A stretch of 64,000 nt of DNA from Nevskia sp035651715 (GCA_035651715.1 DASRFD010000150.1:124001-188000); one strand, 5' to 3'; counted from the stretch's first letter, positions 35,884-45,190 are shown. Numbers and translations: made by a program. The notes: a model not told the origin generated them from the sequence alone.

Positions 35884-37836
35884 TTACGAAACCCGGCCCG
35901 GCGCCGCCGCCGGCGTGACTTTGCCGCTCAGCACCAGGCCGAGCAGCGCATCGACCGCGGTGCCGCCGCGCTGGTCCTGCTGGCTGCCGATCACCACCTG
36001 CGGCACCAGCGGGTTCTTCGACTCGCGGATGGCCTGCTCCAGGATCTGCGCCAGCTCCTTTTTCAGCTGGTACTCCGGGCCGCCGAAGGCGTTGACCTGG
36101 GCCTTGACCGAGCGGGCCTGGGCCTCGCCCACCGCGGCGATGCGGTCGGCCTCGGCCACGCCCTCGACGCGGATGCGCTCGGCGTTGGCGGCGGCGGTGA
36201 CGCGCACGCCGTCGGCCTCGCGCTGGCGCGCGGCGAGCTGGGCCGAGCCCTTGTTCTCGGCGATCTTGATCTCCACCGAGGAGCGGGTCAGGTCGGCCTG
36301 GGCGGCGGCGATGGCCTCGGCCTGGCGCAGCTCGCGCTCCTTGTCGGCGGCCTTGCGCTGGTTCTCGTAGGTGACGACCTTCTCCTCCGCCACCTGGCGC
36401 ACGCGCAGCTGGTCGAGGATGGTGGCGATGTGCTGGTCGCCCTGCGCCGCGCGCGGCGTGCCGATCATCACCTCCATCAGGTTGAGGCGGTACTTCTTGA
36501 AGCGCTCCGCCATCGCCAGCACCGCGCGCGACTGGATTTCGGCGCGCTTGGACACCAGCTCGATCAGGGTGAAGCTCTGCGCCGTGTCCTTGAAGTAGGC
36601 CGAGACCATCGGGTCCAGGGTCTGCTCCACCAGCAGGCGCAGGTCGGCGAACTGCTGCACCACCATCGGCGCATCCTCGTAGGCGATGTGCAGCACGATC
36701 GACAGCGGCAGCACCGGCTCGAAGGCGTCGCGCGTGATCAGGCGGATCTCGGACAGGTTCTGGTCGAAGCCGTGAGCCTCGCTGCGGCCCTCGATCCAGC
36801 GCAGCACGAAGTTGGTCGTCGGCACCTGGATCACCTTCACGCCGTAGGGGTTCAGCGCGTACTTGCCCGGCTGCAGCGCGCGGCTCCACACGCCGCGCTT
36901 GCCGGATTCCACCAGCTCGCCGTGCTTGTAGTCCTTGCCGGTGAGGTCGCTGCCGCGCTGGCCGGTGTAGGACACCACCACGCCGACCTTGCCGATCTCC
37001 ACCACCGTCTTGGGCTGCAGGTCGATCGTCGCGAACAGGCGGTTGATGTAGTAAGTGCCCTCCACCAGCACCTGCTCCTGGCGGCCGCGGCGGCCGCCGG
37101 CGCGCAGGAAGCTCTCGGGGTCCTGGAAGCAGTTGTGGTAGGTCTGCGGATCGCGCGGATCGGCGCCGACCGTCGGCGCGATGATCTCCTCGTGGTCGAG
37201 CGAAGGGCCGTCGTGCACGGTGGCGACGCCGATCTTGTCCTCCTGGTCGCGGATCACCACCGGCTGGAAGCCGTGGCGCTCCTCGATGCGGCCGCGCATC
37301 TCGTGCAGCGCCGCCTCGTCGCCGGACAGGCGCACCGCGTGGTTACCCTCGCTGGTCAGGATCACGAACTGCGCGATGTTGATGGCGTACACGCCCTCGC
37401 GCAGGATCTGCCGCTGCGGGCCGCGCTGGCCGCCGCTCATGATGAAGCCGCGCGCGTCCTCGAACGTGGCGTTCTCCGGCAGCGAGGCCAGGGCCTGGCC
37501 CGGGTACAGCGGCTGGCCGCTGCGCGCGAAGACATAGCCGATGGTGCCCTGCGGCACGGTCGGCAGCGGGTGGATGTGGATGCGGTACTGGAACGGCGGA
37601 AAGAAATGAATGCCGCCGCGCAGCACCTCCGGCTGGAAGCCGGCATTGCCCTCCAGCGAGATGAAGCCCTCGCTGACCGAGCCTTTCAGGCTCCAGATCT
37701 TCTCGATGATGCCCATCGAGTCGTTGCCGATGTACACGATCATGCGCGAGACGCGCACCAGGCCGGCCAACAAGACCAGGACGATGATGGCGCGCAGCCA
37801 CAGGGGCAGCGCCATGAACAAGTGCCAAAGTTCCAT
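35884..37836 (-). CDS. SPFH/band-7 domain protein (flotillin-like)
   Basis: Membrane-anchored scaffold protein of 650 residues; the ATG at 37834-37836 has AGGAG a few bases upstream. One N-terminal helix (LRAIIVLVLLAGLVRVS) is followed by a duplicated band-7 region (for example GIIEKIWSLKGSVSEGFISL and VVSYTGQRGSDLTG) and a long C-terminal coiled coil rich in Ala, Glu, Gln and Arg (ERELRQAEAIAAAQADLTRS). Members form oligomers that organise membrane microdomains. The C-terminus contains NAFGGPEYQLKKELAQILEQ and a short hydrophobic end. It is divergent from a DUF6471 gene across a 405-bp gap with direct repeats. No partner NfeD-type gene is seen next to it. Confidence 0.9.
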   Translation of the reverse strand: MELWHLFMALPLWLRAIIVLVLLAGLVRVSRMIVYIGNDSMGIIEKIWSLKGSVSEGFISLEGNAGFQPEVLRGGIHFFPPFQYRIHIHPLPTVPQGTIGYVFARSGQPLYPGQALASLPENATFEDARGFIMSGGQRGPQRQILREGVYAINIAQFVILTSEGNHAVRLSGDEAALHEMRGRIEERHGFQPVVIRDQEDKIGVATVHDGPSLDHEEIIAPTVGADPRDPQTYHNCFQDPESFLRAGGRRGRQEQVLVEGTYYINRLFATIDLQPKTVVEIGKVGVVVSYTGQRGSDLTGKDYKHGELVESGKRGVWSRALQPGKYALNPYGVKVIQVPTTNFVLRWIEGRSEAHGFDQNLSEIRLITRDAFEPVLPLSIVLHIAYEDAPMVVQQFADLRLLVEQTLDPMVSAYFKDTAQSFTLIELVSKRAEIQSRAVLAMAERFKKYRLNLMEVMIGTPRAAQGDQHIATILDQLRVRQVAEEKVVTYENQRKAADKERELRQAEAIAAAQADLTRSSVEIKIAENKGSAQLAARQREADGVRVTAAANAERIRVEGVAEADRIAAVGEAQARSVKAQVNAFGGPEYQLKKELAQILEQAIRESKNPLVPQVVIGSQQDQRGGTAVDALLGLVLSGKVTPAAAPGRVS

Positions 37837-38110
37837 CTGACTCTCCTTTTGTTGTGCAGACAGAGGCTGCCCTTCGGGCAGCAGGCGACGCAGGAATCCG
37901 TCAAGCACGCGCCGTTCAGGCGCGCACGCGCGGGATTACGAAAGGGGATGCCGCGGCGCGGCTAAGGCGGGGTCAGCGCCGGAATGCAGCGGCTGAGATC
38001 GCGCAGGTCGATGCAGTTAACGCTGAGCCACGGACCACGGTCTGTGCTTTGCAGACGCATGCGAAGCCACCTCTCTGGGGGCTTCCGGACGCCAGGGGCG
38101 GCGCCCGTCG

Positions 38111-38200
38111 ATGTCACTATAGTGTGACGCCAGCGATGCTGCGCTGCACAGCCGATATTGTCAACAATCCGTGACGCATGTCACTATATTTTCACGCCAT
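38111..38200. promoter_or_regulatory. two 22-bp direct repeats in the SPFH/DUF6471 intergenic region
   Basis: The copies lie at 38111-38132 and 38179-38200, share 19 of 22 bases and have starts 68 bp apart. Both begin ATGTCACTATA; the first contains the palindrome CACTATAGTG (38115-38124). The second overlaps a possible promoter (TTGTCA at 38158-38163). They are the likely operator sites of a regulator acting on one or both of the divergent genes. Confidence 0.55.
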
Positions 38201-38241
38201 TTTGCGAGCCATCCACAGGCGCTCCCAACAGGATGTGATTC

Positions 38242-38535
38242 ATGGCCAAGCACGACGCGGCGCGCCGCTTCATCCAGGAACTGATCCGTACCGAAAAAGC
38301 GCGGCTGGGACTCACCTTCGAGGACATCTCGGACCGCCTGCGCCGGCACGGCATCCGCCAGACGCCGACCAACCTGCGCACCAAGCTCGGCCGCGGGGAC
38401 ATGGGGGCGCAGCTGTTCCTCACCTTGGTGAAGGTGCTGGAAGTGGAGGAACTGGCGCTCGACAAGCTCCGGCTCGCAGTAGTAGCCCGGGAAGCGCGCA
38501 GCGCTACCCGGGGCCGTCGCAGGGCGAATAAATGA
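38242..38535 (+). CDS. DUF6471 helix-turn-helix-like protein
   Basis: A 97-residue basic protein (MAKHDAARRFIQELIRTEKA). The core LGLTFEDISDRLRRHGIRQT then PTNLRTKLGRGDMGAQLFLT and LVKVLEVEEL is the compact helical pattern of DUF6471 proteins, which look like small DNA-binding domains. An Arg/Ala-rich tail (ARSATRGRRRANK) may add nucleic-acid contacts. It could bind the direct repeats upstream of its own gene, but this is inference. No functional data are known to me for this family. Confidence 0.75.
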   Translation: MAKHDAARRFIQELIRTEKARLGLTFEDISDRLRRHGIRQTPTNLRTKLGRGDMGAQLFLTLVKVLEVEELALDKLRLAVVAREARSATRGRRRANK

Positions 38536-38607
38536 AAGGCTGGCGCGAGCGGAGGGCTCCTACTTGCTCACGCTCAGCAGCGCCCCATCCGCCGAAGCAG
38601 GCAGGCC

Positions 38608-38697
38608 CGTAGGATGCGCTGAGCGCAGCGAAGCGCATCGTTTACCGCGGAACGCTCGCTCGCCTGATGCGCTTCGCTGCGCTCAGCACATCCTACG
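38608..38697. repeat. long REP-type inverted repeat
   Basis: Two 32-base arms (38608-38639 and 38666-38697) are inverted copies with one mismatch, separated by 26 bases. The arms contain GTAGGATGCGCTGAGCGCAG and AAGCGCATC. The sequence type is widespread in intergenic DNA of many proteobacteria. Confidence 0.75.
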
Positions 38698-38735
38698 GTT
38701 GCGGACGCCGGCTTCCGCCGGCATGACGAGGCGGC

Positions 38736-38996
38736 CTACGCGCCGGCGGGGCTTGGGGCCGTAGCCCCCCCGCTGCTACCGCGGCGGATCAAAAACTTCT
38801 CCAGCAGCACGGTAGCGCCCTTCCAGCCGCTGGTCATCCCGGTCTGCACCGCACTGGCGCCATCGAAAGCCGGTCCGGAGCCGCCGCCGATGGCGGTCAT
38901 GCGGCCGAACCAGCGGGCCGCTGCGGTGCCGTGATCGATCACCGCTTTGTTCCAGTCCTCCCCGGTACGAAATTCGTCGCGCCGCGGCGTGGGCAC
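38736..38996 (-). CDS. hypothetical protein, 86 residues (weak candidate)
   Basis: An open frame starting with GTG near 38996 (VPTPRRDEFRTGEDWNKAV when read literally). The internal part (AARWFGRMTAIGGGSGPAFD, GWKGATVLLEKFLIRR) has a protein-like mix, but there is no clear ribosome site or family. It occupies the 679-bp stretch between the DUF6471 gene and the lipoprotein at 39215, where the only other feature is the REP repeat. Confidence 0.3.
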   Translation of the reverse strand: MPTPRRDEFRTGEDWNKAVIDHGTAAARWFGRMTAIGGGSGPAFDGASAVQTGMTSGWKGATVLLEKFLIRRGSSGGATAPSPAGA

Positions 38997-39214
38997 GCCG
39001 ACAGTGACGCGCCGCGGCAGCCGGCAGTGCCGCTTTTTGTCAGCTTTCTCCGCCGTTCGATCCCCTTTGCGCTACCGCTGATCTCGTCATCGTGCCACAG
39101 CTACCGTCCGTCGGACTTACACCGGAACCACGCGTCATCCCCCCTAGCGTGCCCGGGTATGCCCACATCGGCGGGCAACAATCGATCGATCATGCGTTAC
39201 GGAGGATTTGGGAG

Positions 39215-40396
39215 ATGATGAAGCAAGTGATGTTTTCGGGGGCTCTGGCCGCCTCCATGTTCCTGGCGGCCTGCGGCGGCGGCTCCAGCGACCCCAGCTC
39301 GGACTCGGGCAGCAGTTCCGGCAACACCAGCGTCAGCGGCCCGCTCGACACGGTGCAGACCACCCTCACCGGCAGCGTCCTGAGCCCGCTGGAGAGCGCC
39401 ACCGCCGGCACTCCGCTGCAGGTCGTACTGGTATGTACTGACGCCATCGTCAATCACAACACCCTGGACATCCTCGACGCCGTGCTCAACGGCGTGCAGA
39501 ACCCGGGCACCGCCTCGACCGTGACCCCGGCGCAGGTGCAGGCCCTGGTTGCCGAGCTGGCCAACAACCTCGGCAGCCTCCTCACCTCGCTCGGCAGCAG
39601 CAGCGGCGGCGGTTGCGGCTCGGCCGCCAGCGGCGGCGGCACCGGCAGCGGCATTCCCACCACCAACCCGCTCGCCGGCACTCCGCTCGCCCCGCTGGGC
39701 GCGGCGCTGCTGCCGATCCTGCAGCAGATCCAGGGCCAGACCGGCTCCGGCTCCAGCGGCAACGGCCTGGCGCAGCTGGCGACCCTGGTCGACGAGCTGA
39801 ACGCGGCCCTGCAGACCGGGCTGTCGCAGATTCCGTCCTCGGCCAAGAGCCAGCCGATCGTCGGCGGCGTGCTGACCACCCTCGGCACCACCGTCGCCAA
39901 CCTGTCCTCGATGATGGACGCGGTGGGCGCCAACAACAGCGCCAACTTCCAGGCCGCCACCCAGACCATGCTGGACAACCTGCTGGTCAACCTGCTGACC
40001 CAGGTGGTGCCGACCAGCTTCATCGAGACCCAGGCCGGCAAGCCCGGCACCATCACCGGTCCGATCCAGCAGGCCGCGGCCACCTTCAGCACCACCGTTG
40101 CCGCCGCGCTCGGCCAGGGCGAGGCGCAGCTGATGGCCGCGCTGGGCAGCAGCCAGCTGGCTCCGGTGCTGAGCCCGGTGCTGAACACCTTGCTGCCGGA
40201 CATCCTCGGCCCGATCAACCAGGCCCTGGCCGGCGTCGGCAGCGGCTCGTCCTCGGGCGGCGGCCCCACCGGTACCCCGCTCGACGCCCTGCTGGCGCCG
40301 CTGACCAGCGTGCTCGGCTCGATCCTGGGTGGCGGCGCCACGGCCTGCGTGTTCGCCAACACTCCGCTGGCGGTGCTTTGCACCATCCTGCCGTAA
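39215..40396 (+). CDS. low-complexity lipoprotein, unknown family
   Basis: 393 residues from the ATG at 39215, with GGAGG upstream. The lipobox FLAACGGG places Cys near residue 18, followed by a Ser/Gly linker. The protein is dominated by Leu, Ala, Thr, Gly and Ser, with amphipathic helices alternating with SGSSSGGG-like linkers, for example LAQLATLVDELNAALQTGLS and LGTTVANLSSMMDAVGANNS. A Cys pair near the linkers (CGSAASG, late ACVFAN and VLCTIL) may be oxidised. Such proteins sit on the outer membrane surface or in the periplasm. A strong terminator follows. No function can be proposed from sequence. Confidence 0.8.
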   Translation: MMKQVMFSGALAASMFLAACGGGSSDPSSDSGSSSGNTSVSGPLDTVQTTLTGSVLSPLESATAGTPLQVVLVCTDAIVNHNTLDILDAVLNGVQNPGTASTVTPAQVQALVAELANNLGSLLTSLGSSSGGGCGSAASGGGTGSGIPTTNPLAGTPLAPLGAALLPILQQIQGQTGSGSSGNGLAQLATLVDELNAALQTGLSQIPSSAKSQPIVGGVLTTLGTTVANLSSMMDAVGANNSANFQAATQTMLDNLLVNLLTQVVPTSFIETQAGKPGTITGPIQQAAATFSTTVAAALGQGEAQLMAALGSSQLAPVLSPVLNTLLPDILGPINQALAGVGSGSSSGGGPTGTPLDALLAPLTSVLGSILGGGATACVFANTPLAVLCTILP

Positions 40397-40416
40397 TCCG
40401 GCGACAGGCACGCCAG

Positions 40417-40451
40417 CGCCGCGGGATGCCCAGGCATCCCGCGGCGTTTTT
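40417..40451 (+). terminator. rho-independent terminator of the lipoprotein gene
   Basis: A 14-bp stem (CGCCGCGGGATGCC with GGCATCCCGCGGCG), a 2-base loop and TTTTT. One of the strongest terminators in the window; on the minus strand it could also separate the glycine-zipper gene. Confidence 0.93.
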
Positions 40452-40466
40452 ATTGGCGCGGCTTTT

Positions 40467-41102
40467 TCAGTAAGGCAGCAGGCTGTTGCCGTCGACGTGG
40501 ACCTTGGTGCCGGGCGCCAGGCCCTCGCCATTGGCCACGGTGACCACGCGCTGGCCGCCGCTGTCCATGTTCACCGTCACCTGGTAGGCGGTATCGGCGG
40601 TCACCTGCTTCTCCACCTCGCGGCCGGCGAAGGCGCCGCCGACGACGCCGAGCGCGGTCATGGCGATGTTGCCCTTGCCCTTGCCGAACTGGTTGCCGGC
40701 CAGGCCGCCGGCGGCGGCGCCGCCCAGCGTGCCCGCCCAGCCGGCCGTGCCCTGCTTGCGCACCGGCGTGACCGAGGCGACCACGCCGCAGTCCGGGCAG
40801 GGCGGGGGCGCCTGCTGACTCTGCGCCGCGGCGGTCTGCCGCGCCCGCGCTTCCTCGTCCAGCTGCCGCTGGCGGCGCTCCAGCCGGCGCTGCTCCTCCT
40901 TCAGCCTGGCGATCTCCTGGTCCTTGCTGGTGGCCTGCGCCGCCTCGGTCTGCGGCGCGGGGGCCGCGGCCTGCGGAGCCGGCGCGGCGGCGGGCGGCGG
41001 CTGTTGCTGGGTGTTCTGGTCCTGCGGCGCGTTCTGCGAGGGGCCGCAGGCGGCCAGGGTGGCGCTCAGGGCGAGCAGGGTGAGCAGTTGCTTCGCGGGC
41101 AT
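40467..41102 (-). CDS. glycine-zipper 2TM lipoprotein (SlyB-like outer-membrane protein)
   Basis: A 211-residue lipoprotein; AAGGAG lies just before the ATG at 41100-41102 and the lipobox is TLAAC, Cys at 19. A Pro/Ala/Gln linker and a charged coiled coil (EIARLKEEQRRLERRQRQLD) precede the glycine-zipper segment GTLGGAAAGGLAGNQFGKGK, then NIAMTALGVVGGAFAGREVE, typical of Gly-zipper_2 proteins. The C-terminal part (YQVTVNMDSGGQRVVTVANG) is beta-rich. Relatives are outer-membrane lipoproteins that stabilise the envelope. It is convergent with the lipoprotein gene and divergent from an MFS pump. Confidence 0.9.
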   Translation of the reverse strand: MPAKQLLTLLALSATLAACGPSQNAPQDQNTQQQPPPAAAPAPQAAAPAPQTEAAQATSKDQEIARLKEEQRRLERRQRQLDEEARARQTAAAQSQQAPPPCPDCGVVASVTPVRKQGTAGWAGTLGGAAAGGLAGNQFGKGKGNIAMTALGVVGGAFAGREVEKQVTADTAYQVTVNMDSGGQRVVTVANGEGLAPGTKVHVDGNSLLPY

Positions 41103-41253
41103 GTCTTCGCTCCTTCGTCTTGCCTTAGAGTTGTGACCAGCCGCGGCGGGCGATGTTCCGGATTTTCCGGCCGGCGGCGGCCTCGCCCGAACTGGGTAGG
41201 CCGCGGTCCGGCACCTGGTGTGAAATAGCCTGGTTATTCCCATACATAAAATC

Positions 41254-42849
41254 ATGAGACCGCGCATGGCTCAGGGCGCGTCGGCGATGCACACCGGGGA
41301 CCAGGCGGCGCGGGCGCGCCAGCTGCGCGACTGGACCGCGTTCCTCGCCATCACCATCGGCAGCTTCATCGCCATCCTCGACATCCAGATCGTCGCCAGC
41401 TCGCTCAACGAGATCCGCGCCGGCCTGTCGGCCAGCGTCGACGAGATCCAGTGGGTGCAGACCTCGTACCTGATCGCCGAGATCATCGCCATCCCGCTGT
41501 CCGGCTACCTGGCGCCGATGCTGTCGACGCGGGTGTTCTACACCATTGCCGCGATCGGCTTCACCCTGTCCAGCCTGGCCTGCGGCTTCGCCTGGAGCCT
41601 GGGCTCGATGGTGGTGTTCCGCGTGCTGCAGGGCTTTCTCGGCGGCGGCCTGATCCCGGCCTCGTTCGCCACCATGTTCCTGCTGTTCCCCCGGGAGAAG
41701 GACCGCGAGCTGCCGCAGCTGCTCGGCGGCATGGCGACGATGCTGGCGCCGGCGATCGGCCCGACCTTCGGCGGCTGGATCACCGAATCGCTGTCCTGGC
41801 GCTGGCTGTTCCTGATCAATTTCGTGCCGGGCCTGGCCTGCGCCTTCATCGTCTGGTCCACCCTGGACGTGGACCGGCCGAAGCGGCACCTGCTGAAGAA
41901 CCTGGACCTGGTCGGGGTGCTGTTCATGGCGCTGTTCCTCGGCGCGCTTGAATACACGCTGGATGACGGCCCGCGCCACGACTGGTTCGACGACGACGCG
42001 GTGGCGGTGTGCGCGGTGCTGGCGGCGATCGGCGGCGGCGTGTTCCTGTGGCGCGGGCTGCGCTCGGAGCATCCGATCGTCGACCTGCGCGCCTTCCGCA
42101 ACCGCAATTTCGCCGTGACCTGCCTGGTCTCGGCGGTGCTGGGCATGAGCATCTTCACCCTGATCTACCTGACGCCGTTGTTCCTCGGCCAGGTCAGCGG
42201 CTACAACCCGCAGCAGATCGGCGCGGTGATGATGGTGCAGGGCCTGGCGATGATCGTCGCCGCGCCGTTCGTGATGCGCGTGGCCAACGCGCTGGACCCG
42301 CGCGTTACCATCGCCATCGGCCTGGTGCTGGTGGCGGCCGGCTCCTGGGCCAACGCGCAGATGACCGCGGACTGGGGCTATGCCCAGTTCGTGCTGCCGC
42401 AGGCGCTGCGCGGCGCCGGCCTGATCTTCTCGTTCGTGCCGATGACCAACCTCGCGCTCGGCACCATGGAGCGGCACGAGCTGAACAACGCCAGCGCGCT
42501 GTACACGGTGACGCGCAACCTCGGCGGCGCCTTCGGCCTGGCGGTGGTGGCGACCCTGATCAACCGGCGCACCTGGACCCACTGGCAGGCGCTGGCGGAG
42601 AGCACGCGGCTGTCGCGCCCGGCGGTGCGCGAAGCCCTCGACGGCATGAGCGCCGCGCTGCGCCCGGCGCTGGGCGGCGACAGCGCCGCGGGCGCGGTCG
42701 GCATGCTGGCGCAGCAGGCGGCGCGGCAGGCGGCCACCATGACCTACAGCGACATGTACCTGCTGCTGTCGATCTCGACCCTGCTGTCGGTGTGCCTGGT
42801 GCCGCTGATCCGCAAGCCGGCGCAGCAGGTGGGCGGGATCGGGCACTAG
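41254..42849 (+). CDS. MFS multidrug exporter, DHA2 (EmrB-like)
   Basis: Fourteen-helix-type transporter of 531 residues. It reads FLAITIGSFIAILDIQIVAS with an acidic helix-1 residue, then SLNEIRAGLSASVDEIQWVQ, SYLIAEIIAIPLSGYLAPML and GPTFGGWITESLSWRWLFLI, the classic EmrB pattern. EmrB pumps usually work with an EmrA adaptor and TolC, but no adaptor is adjacent here, so it may use one elsewhere. The start ATG at 41254 is uncertain; M-A at 41266 or later is possible. It is divergent from the Gly-zipper lipoprotein and convergent with the GH3 gene. Confidence 0.92.
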   Translation: MRPRMAQGASAMHTGDQAARARQLRDWTAFLAITIGSFIAILDIQIVASSLNEIRAGLSASVDEIQWVQTSYLIAEIIAIPLSGYLAPMLSTRVFYTIAAIGFTLSSLACGFAWSLGSMVVFRVLQGFLGGGLIPASFATMFLLFPREKDRELPQLLGGMATMLAPAIGPTFGGWITESLSWRWLFLINFVPGLACAFIVWSTLDVDRPKRHLLKNLDLVGVLFMALFLGALEYTLDDGPRHDWFDDDAVAVCAVLAAIGGGVFLWRGLRSEHPIVDLRAFRNRNFAVTCLVSAVLGMSIFTLIYLTPLFLGQVSGYNPQQIGAVMMVQGLAMIVAAPFVMRVANALDPRVTIAIGLVLVAAGSWANAQMTADWGYAQFVLPQALRGAGLIFSFVPMTNLALGTMERHELNNASALYTVTRNLGGAFGLAVVATLINRRTWTHWQALAESTRLSRPAVREALDGMSAALRPALGGDSAAGAVGMLAQQAARQAATMTYSDMYLLLSISTLLSVCLVPLIRKPAQQVGGIGH

Positions 42850-42941
42850 GCCCGTCCGCGGCGGGCGGGCCGCATGCCGCACGGCAAACCCGCAACCGCG
42901 CAAGGGATTCCCGCTTTGGCGGGAACGGCGGCGCGCCCAGG

Positions 42942-45092
42942 CTAGCCGGCGCGCGCCGTGATCACCGCGCTCAGCAGCTGTCCCCGGTCCGCGTTCGGCC
43001 CCGCCAGGATTTCCACCTCGCCCGGCTCGAACACCGGCTTGAGGTCCTGCCCCGGGAAGCGCAGCTCGCTCGCGGCGAAGGCCAGCTTCACCGTGCCGGA
43101 CTGGCCCGGCTGCAGCGTGATCTTGCCGAAAGCACGCAGCTCCAGCAGCGGCCGCGTCACGCTGGCCACCTTGTCGCGGCTGAACAGGAACACGGTTTCC
43201 TCGGCCGCGCGCGGGCCCTCGTTGACCAGGTCGACCTCGGCCTCGATGCGCCCGGATTCGTCCACCTGCTCCGGCGACACGCGCAGCGCGGTGTAGCGGT
43301 AGCCGCCGTAGCCGAGGCCGTGGCCGAAGGGATAGAGCGGCTCGTTGGGCACGTCGAGGTACTTGCTGGTGAAGTAGTCCTTGGCGTCGAACGGGCGGCC
43401 GCTGGGGCGCTGGCCGAAGTGGATCGGCGCCTGGCCGACGGCGCGCGGCCAGCTGATCGGCGTGCGGCCGCTGGGCGAAACGCGGCCGCGCAGCACGTCG
43501 GCGATGGCGTTGCCGGCCTCGGTGCCGGGGAACCAGGCGGCGATGACGGCGTCGGCCTGCTCGTCCAGCCAGGGAATGATCAGCGGCCGGCCGGAGAACA
43601 GGATCGCGATCACCGGCTTGTCCAGCTTGCGGGCGCGCTGCAGCACCGCCTCGGCCAGCGCACGCTGCTTCCCCGGCAGGCCCGGATGGGCGCGGCTGGC
43701 GGCCTCGCCGCTCATGGTCGCACCCTCGCCCAGGCACAGCACGACGGCGTCGACGTCTTCGCACAGCTCCAGGGCGGCGGCGATGCCCTCCTCGCCGTCG
43801 TCCTTGATGCCGACGCCGCGCGCGTGGCGCAGCTCGGTGTCGGGGAAGGCCTCGCGCAGCCCGGCCAGCACGCTGACATGCGGCTCGGTCTCGCCGGCGG
43901 CCCACCAGGGGCCGCGCATCTCGCTGCCGGCGTCGGCCAGCGGGCCGAGCACGGCGAGCCGGTGGATGGCGTCGCCGAAGGGCAGCAGGTCGGCCTCGTT
44001 CTTCAGCAGCACCAGGGAGCGCGCCGCGACCGAGCGGGCGAAGTCGCGGCGCGCCAGCAGCGCCGCCGGGGCCTCCGCCGCCGCGCCGCGGCGATAGGGG
44101 TCCTCGAACAGGCCCAGCGCCTCCTTCAGCCGCAGCACGCGGCGCACCGCGGTGTCGATCTGCTCCATCCGCACCAGCCCGCGCTCCAGCGCGGCCGGCA
44201 GGCCCTTGCGGTAGGCGTTGGCCATCATGTCGATGTCGACGCCGGCATTGAGCGCCAGCGCCGCCGCCTCGGCCAGGTCGGCGGCGACGCCGTGGCGCAG
44301 CAGCTCGCCGATGGCGTTGTAGTCGGACACCAGCACGCCGTCGAAGCCGAGCTCGCCGCGGAGCACGTCGCGCAGCAGCGGCACGTGCGCCGTCATCGGC
44401 ACGCCGGCGAGGTCGGTGAAGGCCGGCATGATGGTGGCGACGCCGGCGGCGACCGCGGCGGCGAACGGCGGCAGGTGCACCTCGCGCAGGGCGCGCTCGG
44501 AAATGTCGACCGAGGCGTACTCGCGGCCGGCGCTGACCGGGCCGTAGGCGACATAGTGCTTGGCGCAGGCGGCGAGCGCGTCGGCCGCGGCGAGATTGGA
44601 GCCCTGGAAACCGCGCACCTTGGCGCGCGCGACCAGGGTGCCGAGCCAGGGGTCCTCGCCCGGCCCTTCCGCGGTGCGGCCCCAGCGCAGGTCGCGCGAG
44701 ACATCGAGCATCGGCGCGAAGGTCATGGCCAGGCCGTCGGCGCAGGCCTCGCGCGCCGCCTCGCGGGCGGTGCGTTCCCACACCTGCTCGTCGAACACCG
44801 CCATCTCGCCCAGCGGGATCGGGAACAGCATGCGATGGCCGTGGATGATGTCCAGGCCGATCAGCAGGGGGATGCCCAGGCGCGACTGCTCCACCGCCAG
44901 CTTCTGCATCTCGTGCACCGGGCCGGCGCCGCACAGATTGAGCAGGTTGCCGACCGTGCCGTCCTTGATCGAGTCGGTGGAATCGCCGGCGATGACCGGG
45001 CCGGTCACGGCGTAGCCGGCCGCGGTCATGGTGAGCTGGCCGAGCTTTTCCGGCAGTGTCATCCCGCCCAGCAGGCGCTCGATCCGGCTCAT
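42942..45092 (-). CDS. glycoside hydrolase family 3 beta-glucosidase
   Basis: 716-residue enzyme cleaving beta-glucosides from the non-reducing end. The N-terminal (beta/alpha) barrel contains IPLLIGLDIIHGHRMLFPIP, LDVSRDLRWGRTAEGPGEDP and the nucleophile Asp257 in GVLVSDYNAIGELL. The C-terminal sandwich has RSLVLLKNEADLLPF and the KFDAKDYFTSKYL-like region before the fibronectin-III-type end. There is no signal peptide, unlike periplasmic BglX, so it probably acts in the cytoplasm on oligosaccharides that have been imported. It is divergent from the glycoamylase, GH15 and transporter operon across a 110-bp gap, which makes a shared pathway likely. Confidence 0.93.
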   Translation of the reverse strand: MSRIERLLGGMTLPEKLGQLTMTAAGYAVTGPVIAGDSTDSIKDGTVGNLLNLCGAGPVHEMQKLAVEQSRLGIPLLIGLDIIHGHRMLFPIPLGEMAVFDEQVWERTAREAAREACADGLAMTFAPMLDVSRDLRWGRTAEGPGEDPWLGTLVARAKVRGFQGSNLAAADALAACAKHYVAYGPVSAGREYASVDISERALREVHLPPFAAAVAAGVATIMPAFTDLAGVPMTAHVPLLRDVLRGELGFDGVLVSDYNAIGELLRHGVAADLAEAAALALNAGVDIDMMANAYRKGLPAALERGLVRMEQIDTAVRRVLRLKEALGLFEDPYRRGAAAEAPAALLARRDFARSVAARSLVLLKNEADLLPFGDAIHRLAVLGPLADAGSEMRGPWWAAGETEPHVSVLAGLREAFPDTELRHARGVGIKDDGEEGIAAALELCEDVDAVVLCLGEGATMSGEAASRAHPGLPGKQRALAEAVLQRARKLDKPVIAILFSGRPLIIPWLDEQADAVIAAWFPGTEAGNAIADVLRGRVSPSGRTPISWPRAVGQAPIHFGQRPSGRPFDAKDYFTSKYLDVPNEPLYPFGHGLGYGGYRYTALRVSPEQVDESGRIEAEVDLVNEGPRAAEETVFLFSRDKVASVTRPLLELRAFGKITLQPGQSGTVKLAFAASELRFPGQDLKPVFEPGEVEILAGPNADRGQLLSAVITARAG

Positions 45093-45190
45093 CGCATTTT
45101 TTCCCGAGGCTGTCCTTATGATAGGGAGGGCCGGAGAAAACCACAGCCTCCGGGTGTCAAACGGCCCGTGCGGTCCATAATCAGCAACAC

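Noticed and set aside
41125..45144. A minus-strand frame of about 1339 codons spanning the second MFS and GH3 genes
   Set aside because: The GH3 gene is in another frame of the same strand with a complete domain and nucleophile, and the MFS lies on the plus strand. The frame has only low-complexity Arg/Ala/Gly sequence.
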